Below are positions 37,543 through 47,272 of a DNA stretch of 62,567 nt, piece after piece. Position 1 is the first letter of the stretch, and each line of letters opens with the position of its first letter. The position numbers and the translations under genes were made by a program. The notes beneath the pieces were generated by a model that was given only the letters and a program-made list of their open reading frames with translations, was not told where the DNA came from and searched no databases. Source of the DNA: Bacteroidales bacterium Bact_19 (lineage in GTDB: Bacteria; Bacteroidota; Bacteroidia; Bacteroidales; ML635J-15); contig LUZK01000030.1 of NCBI GenBank assembly GCA_001603595.1, positions 1 through 62,567 of the forward strand, given 5' to 3'.

Positions 37543-39706
37543 TTATCTTATTATATCTACAAAACCTCTCTGTACATCTGAGCCGTCATTTAGGTCAATA
37601 ATGTACATATATGAACCTGAAGGAAGATTTTTACCCTGATATTTTCCGTCCCAGTCCGAAGAATAACCTTTTGTTTCAAACACTAATTGTCCGGTTTTTG
37701 AAAAGACTTTAATTGTTGCTTGGGGATATAATTCTATAAATTTTATTTGCCATGTGTCATTTTTTTCCATCTCCATTTGGAGTAAATACTGTTGCAGGAA
37801 CAAGGCAAATAGAATAATTATCTGTTAAATTAAATTCTTTTGTATATTCACAATCATAAAAATCAGTGATGGTTAATGAGTAAGTTCCCGAACTTAAGTT
37901 TTCTGCTATTTCTGAATTTGCACCGGATGTCCAGGCATAGCTATAAGGTTGAGTACCTCCTGTTACTTCAACTGAAATACTCCCATCACTGTTTAGCGGA
38001 CACGAAGATTTAGTTATACTTGCCACAACATTAAAATTATCTGGTTTATACAATGTTTCTGTTTATGTAACCTGACAGTTATTTTCATCTGTTATTGTAA
38101 GATTGTATGTTCCGTGTGGAACGTTTTGCAAATCTGAAGATGTGCTGCCATCTGACCACAAGAAATTGTATGGAGGAGTACCACCTGAAACGGAGGTATT
38201 TATTCGAATAAAATCATCATAAGGGCAAAATCCGGTTACTGCATTTGTTTCAACAACAAGTTCATTGGGCTCAGAAATTACAAAATCAAGGATTTTAATA
38301 CAGTAATTAGCATCACGAATAATTACAGAATGATCTCCTGCACCAAACCCTGATGTATTTTCAGTTTCTGCTCCATTAGACCATAAGAAACTAAAGGGAG
38401 AATTTCCATTAAGATTTACTACCGCAGCGGTGCCATCGTTGGATTGATAACACTTAGCATTTGATGTAACTACTTCAGCACTGATAGCATCAATAATACT
38501 AAAACTCAGATTTACAGGGTCGCTTACGCAAGTCCCTGCTTCGTTAGTCTGAACAACATAGTAAGAATATTCTCCTTCCTGATTGTGCTGTATATTTAAA
38601 ATGTTTCCGTCACAAATCCAATTTTGAAGGTTAGCATCATGGTACCATTTTAAATTATTTCCAGTTGCTGAAAATTCGGGAATAATTTGTCCTAAACAAT
38701 AAGTATTGTTATATGGATTTAATACAGGAGACGGAATTTTCGTTATATTTATTGTTACGTTTGAAGGTGTGCTTTCGCAATTATTGGTGTTTGTTTGAGT
38801 TGCATAGTATGAAAAAGTACCTTCGCCAGATAAATCCGGAGAAATATTGTTTCCGGTATGAACCAAATTCTGTAGGTTTTCGTCGGAATACCATTTAATT
38901 GTATTTCCGGGACTGCCGACTGCTGAAATTTCCGGAACTTGTTCTCCTAAACAAATGTTTATTATATTATTACTTAATATTGGAGCATCAGGTTTTTCAA
39001 AGATTTGAATTTGTTGTGTTTCTGTGTAGGTAATCACTGGCTTATAGAAAGTGAATTTATATTCTAGACCACCATTTGTACCTGTATAAATTGTTGTCCC
39101 GAATCCATTAGCATTATTTGCTGGTAAAACGATTTGAGTACTTGTTCCCGGAGTATTTTCTGTTCCGTCAACGCAATTGTCATCAGCATCCATACTATCA
39201 CTATCCCAAACCCAAATGAAATAAGGAGGATTGTCGAGTTTTAGATTAAAATTCCATTCATAAGGAGGATTTTGATTGCTGTATGGATTGGATTGAGTTG
39301 TATAAACTACATTGTAAGATCCATCTCGAATTATTATGTATGGGTCAGGAGCTCCACCAAAAGGATCTGATGCTCCTATGGCAGTAACATCTACTTTTGT
39401 TAAAAAAAATCCAACGGTATCAATCGTTAAAATATAATTTACATCGTAAATTCCGGGTTGAGAATAATTTATAGGTCCGGGGTTTTCAAGAGTAGAAGTT
39501 TGTCCGTTCCCAAAATCCCAATTATACTTGAATCCAGTTGTAAGCATAAAAACGGGTTGGTAATTTTGGGAGGGATTTAGATTCGTGAAATTAACACTTG
39601 CATTGCCACATGCTGCAGTTGGTGTTACCGTAAAGTGATTTTGTGAAAATAGTTCAACTACATAAAGTAAAAATACTAATAAAATGATAAAATTCTTGAT
39701 TTTCAT
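37543..39706 (-). pseudogene. SprB-like protein with CHU_C (gliding-associated) C-terminus, two lesions
   Basis: The full gene would encode about 720 residues. Domains in order: signal peptide (to FSQ, residue 22), PKD-like domain (about 30-110), two or three Ig-like repeats (CLGEQVPEISAVG, CLGQIIPEFSATG), three SprB-type repeats (SNDGTAAVV, GGTPPYNFLWSDGST, LNSDGSISVEV) and the CHU_C domain (VFTPNGDGKNDTW to the end). Two lesions split it. A TAA at 38063-38065 lies in frame where the repeat spacing calls for one sense codon. A run of seven A (37760-37766 on the minus strand) has one A too many: with six, GDGKNDTW reads straight on. The CHU_C sorting domain is thus separated from the body. 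It belongs with PorP/SprF downstream. Confidence 0.85.
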
Positions 39707-39710
39707 AAGT

Positions 39711-41605
39711 TTATTCTTTTATAAAATGTTTAATTGCCAATATTTCGTAATTAGTATTTGCAATTTCAAGAATGTATTTTCCGGAATTAAGAGTGGAAAA
39801 TTCAAAGTTCATGTATTGAATATCGCATTTAACAAATAATTCTTTTTTACTAAATACTTTTTTACCGCTTAATTCGTAAACATTAAAAATAAGTTCTGAA
39901 TCTGTATCAAGATGAAATTGAATGAAAAATTTTCCGTTTGTGGGATTTGGAAAACCTGATAACAATATGAAATTTCTTTTGTCATCAACCGAAACAGGAT
40001 TGTTTTCTCCTTGATAAGGTGTTTCGGGGACTAAATCAGGAAGTATATCATCCGATAAAGATGGATACATAGCTTCACGCACAAAATTTTCGTTATCTTG
40101 CAAATACCATGATTTTTCCCAATATCTGTTGTAAGATGTGCTGTTGATATTATCAATAAAATAATAATCGCATTGAAATCTATTGTTATTAATGTCCAAT
40201 ATAGAATAACCTCGATTTACCAGTTCAACCCATTTTACATGATTATTCTGCCACATAATTGCTGAGGCTCCAATTCCTCCCCCAAAATTTGTTGATGGTG
40301 AGGTTATACTTGTACAAATAAATTCAACTGCATTTGCACATCCCTGTCCATTATTCCCGTAGTTACCCAATATCGGATTTGGAATATCATTAGCCCATGC
40401 TGTATGTATATCTCCTGTTATAATTACATTATTCTTTATATTCCATCCAGTTATAAAATTAAGTAGTCTTTGTCTTTCGTGTTTGTATCCATCCCACTGA
40501 TCCTTATTTGCTGTCCATCCAAAAATTTCCAATGGTGCAAACATAACCTGATTTGCAATTATTCTCCACTTTATGTTGTCTTCATGATAAGAATTATAAA
40601 GATTTTGAGTTAACCATTGATATTGAGCCTCGCCAAGTAATTTTTTATCTGGAGAGTCATTTGCTAAATCTCCTGGGTCCATTCTTGCTTCGTTTCTGGT
40701 ATCTAGAAATATTAAGAATGCCAAATTCCCCCAGTTTACTGTTTTTCTAATGTAATTATTCGGATTTGAAGGATCATTAACAGGACGTAAAGGCATCCAT
40801 TCAAAATATGCTTGAATAGCAGCAGCTTTTCGCACCAAAAAATCTCCTTGGGTAGCAGGGTCGTGATTTTCTGCTCCTCCAACCCATGCATCGTTGGCAA
40901 TTTCATGATCATCCCATATTGCATACCATGGATATTGTTGGTGAATGTATCTTAAATCAGGATCTAGTCTATAATGAGAATATCTTGCACGATAATCGTC
41001 TAATGTTACAATATCATGATTTGGAACAAGCCATCTATCTGGATGATTCCCATATTGACCACTTCCGTATTCATAAATATAGTCTCCGAGATGAAAAACA
41101 AATTCGAAATCATTTCTTTCAGCTAAATCTCTAAATGCATTGAAATATCCATTGTTGTAGTTTGAACCGTGAACCATCGCAAATCTCAAATGATCAATAG
41201 GTCCTAGTATTGCGGTTTTAGTTCTTCCCATAACAGAATTTCTCCCTTCGGCATTAAAATAATAGTAATAATAAGTATCAGGTTGTAATCCTGTAACATC
41301 TATTTTTACGGTATAATCAATTTCGGGTCCCGTTTGAAATGTTCCACTTTGAACAATGTTATTAAAATTTGTATCAGTTGCAACAAACCAATTAACATCA
41401 ATACTTTCTATGCCTTGATTTAGAGGGGTTATTCTAGTCCAGATTATTACCCTATCACATGTAAAGGATCTCCTGAGGCAACCCCATGATAAAATGGTGC
41501 ATAAATTGGATCAAATGATTTTTCTATTCTGTTGCAGAAATATTGACCAAAATTCTGTAAAATAAAACTTACTAAAAGAGCTAATAACAAACTTAATTTT
41601 TTCAT
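39711..41605 (-). pseudogene. phoD: PhoD-family alkaline phosphatase with T9SS sorting domain, frameshifted
   Basis: PhoD enzymes are calcium/iron-dependent phosphodiesterase/phosphomonoesterases that free phosphate outside the cytoplasm. The gene starts at the ATG at 41605 with a signal peptide (MKKLSLLLALLVSFILQNFG) and YHGVASGDPLH. There the frame breaks: CATGTGATAGG has two extra bases (a doubled TG, about 41456-41460). Without them it reads DPLHDRVIIWTRITP, the family signature. The remaining 506 codons are open, with catalytic motifs HLGDYIYEYG, DDHEIANDAW and GDIHTAWAND. A T9SS type A domain ends the protein (GFPNPTNGKFFIQF). As written, only a peptide of about 50 residues or an N-truncated protein could be made. 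Confidence 0.88.
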
Positions 41606-41608
41606 TTT

Positions 41609-44293
41609 TTATAATTTTATGATTCTATGTAAATCTGATTTTTGATTTTCATAAAGCACAATAACGAAATATGTCCCCGATGCTAAATCAAAAACATCAA
41701 ATTCTGCTTCAGAAGTGTTTGGTTCAATATTCTTTTCGAATACGTTATATCCAAAACCATTATGTATGACTATTTTACATTTATCGTTGTTATTGTGGAG
41801 CTTTACTACAAGGCGATTTTTTGTGGGATTGGGATAAACTTCTGAATATCTACCAAGTGATAAATCTTCGATGTTAGAACTTTGGTAAGAAAAAAGAATA
41901 GAATAGATTTTAGAGTTTATACCGTTTGGTGCAACTACTACAACAGTTGTTGTTCGTTGGGCCATACTACCGTTAAGATTTGTATAAGGAAAAATTCTTA
42001 CATCCGCATTAGGGTCTTCGGGGTTTGCAGTTACTTCAACGTAACTTACTTCAGGTTCAAGTGTAACAGTATAAATATATGTGTTTGAATTAAATTCAGG
42101 ATTTAATGTTCCGCTGCTTACCAAAAGACTAGCAAGATTTGCATTGTCGGATTGATATTCAATAAGTTCTACACTTGCCGTATAAGTTACTGTGCTATTA
42201 TCATAGGCTGTTACCGTATATTGAACTGGATTTGAAAAATCTTGTGCTTGCCCGGATGGTGGCACTAAACTACTCCCTATAAAACTTATAATTGGAGTTA
42301 GGTTAGTTATGTTGGTTTGTGCGGGCATTCTAATTTTTATGGTTTTTAGATTTTGGTCAATATCTGTTTCTCCGATTTGTCCATTTATGTAAAATGAAGT
42401 TATCATTTTGGTATCATCGGCAGTTTTAACAAAATTTACTGTATATGTATTTGTGCTCAAACCATCTGCTGCATGAACAACAATAGAGGCAAGCCCTTCT
42501 ACGCTTGTTGCCTGTGTTATTGTAACAGTAGCCTGAGGATCTATAGGAGTAGCTGATACCTGTGATATTTGATTAGTTTGTGGAGGGAGTACTCCGGTAT
42601 AGTGAAAATGGTCGGGACTGAATATAGGGTCTAATTCGCCGATGCTAAGGTTTATTGATGCTAATCTGGCATCGGCAAAGTTTGCAACCTCAAAAGTTAC
42701 ATTATATGTGAGTGTTGTTGTAAGATTTTCCGCTGTTACCTCTATCTGAGTTGTTCTTTGTGCGGGGGTACCATTGAGATTAACAGCATTGGTTATTTGC
42801 AAATTTGCTCCCGGGTGATTTGGAACAGCAATAACTTGTGGTACAATTGTAGTTCCTGCCGGTAAACTTACAGTGTAATTTAAAACCTGAGGATTAAATG
42901 TCGGGTTAAGAGTTCCTAAGCTGGTGTTTAGTTGAGCCAAACTAGCATCATTACTAAATGAAAATCTGTTGTTGTACATTGTATAAACGTTGCTTCCATC
43001 CATATTCCAGTATGCAAGATTTTGAGGAAGTGTTGCAGGGGGATCATTTTCGCTTACCTGTGTTACAGAGTTTACATTTGTATCGTCAAATTTTACGGCT
43101 CTTACTTCGTATTTTTGTTTATAAACTGTAACAATATTAAAACCTGCGAATTTAGCCTGCGCTTTTGTCCACGAATAAGCTTTACCGCCTGCTGCAGTAT
43201 ATAGGTTTCGCATTGGGGCTCCCCAACTTCCTTCTCCAATATAAACACACCCGTTTTCTAAATCTAAAACATATCCGGCATCACTTCCGGGTCCTGTTCC
43301 GGGAGAAATGGGATTGGTTATTTTCATTACGTGTGTATGCCCATCCATACTTAATCTAATGTTGTATTGAGCAAATAATGTGGTCCAACAATTTATAAGA
43401 CTTGGCAAAACACTGTATTCTCCATGTGGTGCTAAAGGAATATGATATTGAATAAATTTCCAAAAAGGTTCATTTTCATTATTGGTATAATTTTGAAGAT
43501 CGTTTGTAAACCAGTTTAATTGAGTTTGGTCACATACCAAATCTGTATTTAGACAGTAAAAACGAAAAAGTTTTCCACTGCTGAAAGCATAATAATTACT
43601 ACTGTTAGGAATATCAAAAAGGTTATATAAATCGCTGTTGTCTTCGTGGTTTCCATATACCGGAGCAATGGCAGGTAAACGACGCTTTGTTTCTTCAGGC
43701 CCGATTACTCTCTGGAAATTCTCAAACCATTCCCTCCATAAAGTGTTTGCACCAACAAGGAAGTTCTCGGAAAATATAAAATCACCAGAAAAAGCAATGA
43801 AATCTGGACGAATTTTTGCGACAAGATCAAATCCCGCTCTTCGGCGTGGTACACATAAATTAGTTTCGAACTCAAATCCTGAAGCTCCTGTTCTGGTATC
43901 TCCTCCATTGATAAACATTACTGGAATATTTGGATTATCCGGAAGTGTCTTGAACGACATTCTCTGCGAAACGCTGTTGTCGTCTTTAATAACAAAATAA
44001 TATACCGTATTAGGTGTTAAATTTGTCAGACGGGCAAATCTGTTGTTCAAATCTCTATGATTAACTGTTCTATCTATTCCATGATTTAGAGGATATGCCT
44101 GCCAGTTATTACCATGATCAACTGTCCCATAATAAACTTTTGCATTGTTTGATGTGCCATCGTCACTCCAACCAATTACAATTGTTGTTGTTGGATCATC
44201 ACGATAAGATGTTCTATAAAATCTTGTTCCTGCAAGTACATAACTTGTAACTACAATGGCTAAAATAAGTAAAATGTTTTTTTCATAATCCAA
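41609..44293 (-). CDS. Purple-acid-phosphatase-like metallophosphoesterase with T9SS sorting domain
   Basis: An 894-residue exported enzyme. A signal-like segment is followed by a fibronectin-type PAP N-terminal domain (about 25-115). The metallophosphoesterase domain (about 125-400) has GGDTRTG, SGDFIFSE, YGNHED, QYHIPLAPHG and DGHTHVMK, the metal ligands of the family. Three cadherin-like beta-sandwich repeats and one DUF5018-like domain follow (about 450-805), then a type A sorting domain (VYPNPTKNRLVVKL). As written the start must be TTG at 44293. The natural ATG at 44286 is followed by A7 and is out of frame; A8 would give MKKNILLILAIVVTSYVLAG, a perfect signal peptide. Second gene of the porin operon. 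Confidence 0.87.
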   Translation of the reverse strand: MDYEKNILLILAIVVTSYVLAGTRFYRTSYRDDPTTTIVIGWSDDGTSNNAKVYYGTVDHGNNWQAYPLNHGIDRTVNHRDLNNRFARLTNLTPNTVYYFVIKDDNSVSQRMSFKTLPDNPNIPVMFINGGDTRTGASGFEFETNLCVPRRRAGFDLVAKIRPDFIAFSGDFIFSENFLVGANTLWREWFENFQRVIGPEETKRRLPAIAPVYGNHEDNSDLYNLFDIPNSSNYYAFSSGKLFRFYCLNTDLVCDQTQLNWFTNDLQNYTNNENEPFWKFIQYHIPLAPHGEYSVLPSLINCWTTLFAQYNIRLSMDGHTHVMKITNPISPGTGPGSDAGYVLDLENGCVYIGEGSWGAPMRNLYTAAGGKAYSWTKAQAKFAGFNIVTVYKQKYEVRAVKFDDTNVNSVTQVSENDPPATLPQNLAYWNMDGSNVYTMYNNRFSFSNDASLAQLNTSLGTLNPTFNPQVLNYTVSLPAGTTIVPQVIAVPNHPGANLQITNAVNLNGTPAQRTTQIEVTAENLTTTLTYNVTFEVANFADARLASINLSIGELDPIFSPDHFHYTGVLPPQTNQISQVSATPIDPQATVTITQATSVEGLASIVVHAADGLSTNTYTVNFVKTADDTKMITSFYINGQIGETDIDQNLKTIKIRMPAQTNITNLTPIISFIGSSLVPPSGQAQDFSNPVQYTVTAYDNSTVTYTASVELIEYQSDNANLASLLVSSGTLNPEFNSNTYIYTVTLEPEVSYVEVTANPEDPNADVRIFPYTNLNGSMAQRTTTVVVVAPNGINSKIYSILFSYQSSNIEDLSLGRYSEVYPNPTKNRLVVKLHNNNDKCKIVIHNGFGYNVFEKNIEPNTSEAEFDVFDLASGTYFVIVLYENQKSDLHRIIKL

Positions 44294-44294
44294 A

Positions 44295-45803
44295 TTAAAA
44301 TTTATATTGTAACCGTATTGTTAAACAGTCGTCTTTAATATCTTTTTCAAAACCAGGAGAAGGTCTTTGTCCTAATCTTATATTTCCTGTAAATGATCCT
44401 ATCCCTGTATTTTCATTCGTAACATTTTCATAATATACGGTAAATCTCAAATTAGGATTGATATCCCAAACCCATCCGATACCAATTGTAGAAAATTTTA
44501 CATCTGCCGGCGAAAGAAAAGTATTGCCAGCTTGATGGCCGTCATTATCGAAGTATAATAATTTAATTTTTTTGTCAGATACATCGGTATTTGGATCATA
44601 CCAGTCGTATTTTATTAATAATTTATGTTTTGATTCTAAAATAGTTTGAGTAATAGAAACATAACCTCCATTAAAATTTCTAACCATTGTACTATGGTAT
44701 TTGTTAGTGGGTTTTACCATGGTAGGATTATATGGTTGAGGTTGATCATATAATGGCCATGCCACTCCAAGTTGAGGTCCTGTTGGTGAAAAACTGTTTA
44801 TTTCGTTGTAAACTACGTAATCTTTTTCAATATTTATATTATTTACAGCAGAAGGTTGTGTTCCCCAAACATATTCTGCACTGATTTCTGTTTTACCAAA
44901 AGGCGAATTAACTTCAATTTTGCCGTCAATCCCATAATAAATTCTTTCAACTCCAATTCCTCTAGTTCCGGATGCAAATGTTTTACTCGTGTCTATGTAA
45001 AATCCTTTGTAAGATATTCCTGCGGTATCGGTTAAATTACCAAAATAGTATATGTAATATTTTGTATTTGTATTGGAGGCAATTGTATCAACAGGTTCAT
45101 AAATGTGAAGCATTTTTCCGTTGTAATATGATGCTCCTACTGAAGCTTTGATATTTTGTATTGATTTTGGTGTTAAAAGGTTAATTCTTCCAATGTAATC
45201 TTTATAGTTATTGGTTTCTACTGCAGAACTGTTTCCATTAACTATTGCACCCTCGATTCTAAAGAACGAAAGATTAGAATCTTCGGGGAACTGAAATCCA
45301 ATTTTTAATCCTAAATCTCTTTCGTTTGGTAATATAGTTTGTATTACTCTTGAACGTTCAGGGGAATATCTGATTGAAGATGATTCTTCAGGTTCAATTC
45401 CAAATGGTCGTGGAAAAAGTCCGGCAGTAATGTTTAAAGCTTCAAATCCCTGAATGGAAGACTTTATATAAATATCTTTAATTCCAACACCTCTTTCTGA
45501 AACGTCAATGGATATTTTGGAGCTTGTAAAATCTTTTTTATAAGATAAGTTTATTCGTCCTCGTCTGATCATAAACCTTTCAAAGGTATTGTCATTAACA
45601 AAATTTCCTCCGCTGAAATGAGCAAAATCTCTACGTGTCGAACCAATCGAATCCGGAATAAAAAATTTTTGATATTGTGTCTGAATATAACCGGAAAATT
45701 TTATCTTTTCATCATCATCTTATTCTATGTTTTGTGAATAAAGATTTAATCCCTGAAATAAAATTAATCCGAGTAAAAAGTAAATTAATTTCTTTTTGTG
45801 CAT
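44295..45803 (-). pseudogene. Phosphate-selective porin O/P family protein, in-frame TAA at codon 28
   Basis: A porin of the OprO/OprP family, outer-membrane channels linked to phosphate uptake. From the ATG at 45803 the frame gives a signal peptide (MHKKKLIYFLLGLILFQGLN, then LYSQ), then NIE, a TAA (45720-45722), then DDDEKIKFSGYIQTQYQKFF and the barrel, all in one frame to 44295 (503 codons). Family marks are the start of the barrel (FSGYIQTQYQ), FMIRRGRINL, and GLFPRPFG, ending in RLQYKF. Only the single stop codon disturbs it, just after the signal peptide. A truncated protein could start at the ATG at 45572 but would lack export. First gene of the six-gene operon, with its own repeat-bearing promoter. 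Confidence 0.85.
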
Positions 45804-45831
45804 AACGTTTTTTTTTGGACATTTTTCGGAG

Positions 45832-45886
45832 CAAACATAATTTTATTACATTAAGGAATTCGTAAATTAATGTTAAGTAATTGTAA
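45832..45886 (-). promoter_or_regulatory. Porin-phosphatase operon promoter with TTAAC-type repeats
   Basis: On the minus strand, reading toward the porin: TTACAA (45886), TTAACA (45876), TTACGA (45865), TTAATG (45854), spaced 10, 11 and 11 bp, then a -7 element TATGTTTG (45839-45832). TTACGA begins 26 bp before the -7 element, the same spacing as GTAACA in the promoter at 31.6 kb, and TTAACA 37 bp before. There is no TTTG -33. The predicted leader is about 20 bases. Confidence 0.6.
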
Positions 45887-46010
45887 ATATATTTTTATAA
45901 TTATTGAAAAATCAGTATTTTAAATAAATATTGTTATTAATTGTGAATATCTGTTTTTAAAGTTATTTCATAGAAATAATTTTGTTTTACTATCTTTACA
46001 AAAAAAAGTT

Positions 46011-47177
46011 ATGAATGTAGTTTTAGGCGATTTTGATAATCACAAAAGATTTTTACCTCTTACATTTACACGTCCAGTGGCTGATATTCGTTGCGGAATT
46101 TTCACCTTTCGTGAGAGATGGGAATTTTTTCTGAAAAATAAAATCTCAATTCTTACACAGGAGTATTTACAAAAAAAATATCCAACAAATTTCGATAGTA
46201 AAAATATTATCATTAATCCTTTATTTCTGCCGGACAAGGAACTTGTTGAACTTATTCTTTCTCTCAAAAATGAAAAATTGGTTTACAACAATAAAATTAT
46301 TGCTTACACATTCGATAATAACGAGGTTGAAAAAATTCCCGATAAGGAAAAGCAAATTTTCGGTAATCCGTTTTTTATTGAAAAAATTACCGACATATTC
46401 ACAAAAAATGGCGAGCTAATAAAATATGATTTCGACCTTATTACCAAAGGGAGAAACTCTGCCGGACTAAGTAGTACAAATATAGTTTTTGGAAAATATC
46501 CAGTTTTTGTTGAAGAAGGATGTTTTGTGGAATGTACCACATTAAACACAAATGAAGGACCTATTTATTTAGGTAAAAACTCCGTTGTAATGGAAGGTGC
46601 GAACATTCGCGGACCTTTTGCTTTATGTGAGGATTCGGAGGTAAAAATGGGAGCAAAAATTTATTCAAATACTACAATAGGCCCGGTTTGCAAGGTTGGC
46701 GGCGAAATTAATAATTCGGTGTTCTTTGGATTTTCCAATAAAGCTCACGATGGATTTTTAGGAAATTCCATTATTGGAGAATGGTGTAATCTGGGTGCTG
46801 ATACAAATAATTCCAATCTCAAAAATAATTATGCTGAAGTAAAAATCTGGAGTTACGAACATGAAAGATTTGTTAATTCCGGTTTGCAATTTTGTGGTTT
46901 GATAATGGGCGACCATTCAAAATCAGGAATAAATACTATGTTTAACACAGGCACAGTTGTGGGTGTTTCTTCAAATATTTTTGGAGCAGGATTTCCTCGA
47001 AATTTTATTCCGTCTTTTTCATGGGGTGGTTACGAAAAAATGACGGAGTTTAAACTAAATAGTGCTTTTGACGTGATGGAAAAAGTTATGAGTCGTCGAA
47101 ATGTCAAATTGTCAGATGTTGATAAAGAAATTTTTAGCCACATTTTTAACATAACAGCCTCTTACCGCCGATACTGA
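46011..47177 (+). CDS. GlmU-family putative sugar nucleotidyltransferase
   Basis: A 388-residue cytoplasmic protein of the Bacteroidetes 'GlmU family'. The first part (1 to about 190) is a divergent nucleotidyltransferase domain with NVVLGDFDNHKRFLPLTFTR and RPVADIRCGI. The second (about 190-350) is a left-handed beta-helix of hexapeptide repeats (YLGKNSVVMEGANIRGPFAL, GPVCKVGGEINNSVFFG). The classical GlmU loop (LAAGxGTRM) is absent, so it is not the standard UDP-GlcNAc pyrophosphorylase; the sugar substrate is unknown. It stands between the porin promoter and lon, in a single-gene unit. Confidence 0.88.
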   Translation: MNVVLGDFDNHKRFLPLTFTRPVADIRCGIFTFRERWEFFLKNKISILTQEYLQKKYPTNFDSKNIIINPLFLPDKELVELILSLKNEKLVYNNKIIAYTFDNNEVEKIPDKEKQIFGNPFFIEKITDIFTKNGELIKYDFDLITKGRNSAGLSSTNIVFGKYPVFVEEGCFVECTTLNTNEGPIYLGKNSVVMEGANIRGPFALCEDSEVKMGAKIYSNTTIGPVCKVGGEINNSVFFGFSNKAHDGFLGNSIIGEWCNLGADTNNSNLKNNYAEVKIWSYEHERFVNSGLQFCGLIMGDHSKSGINTMFNTGTVVGVSSNIFGAGFPRNFIPSFSWGGYEKMTEFKLNSAFDVMEKVMSRRNVKLSDVDKEIFSHIFNITASYRRY

Positions 47178-47203
47178 ACAATTTTGAAAGTTTTGTGTTT
47201 TAG

Positions 47204-47219
47204 TGGCATAAGAATTGCT
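47204..47219 (+). promoter_or_regulatory. Sigma-54-type (-24/-12) promoter upstream of lon
   Basis: TGGCATAAGAATTGCT matches TGGCAC-N5-TTGCW with one change (C to T in TGGCAC). The invariant GG and GC doublets are exactly 12 bp apart. It would start transcription near 47231, about 42 bases before the lon ATG. No TAnnTTTG element is seen in this gap. Confidence 0.6.
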
Positions 47220-47272
47220 TTCAAGAAAAGGCAAAAATTTTTTTATTTTATAATGACAAAGAGACAGTTAAT

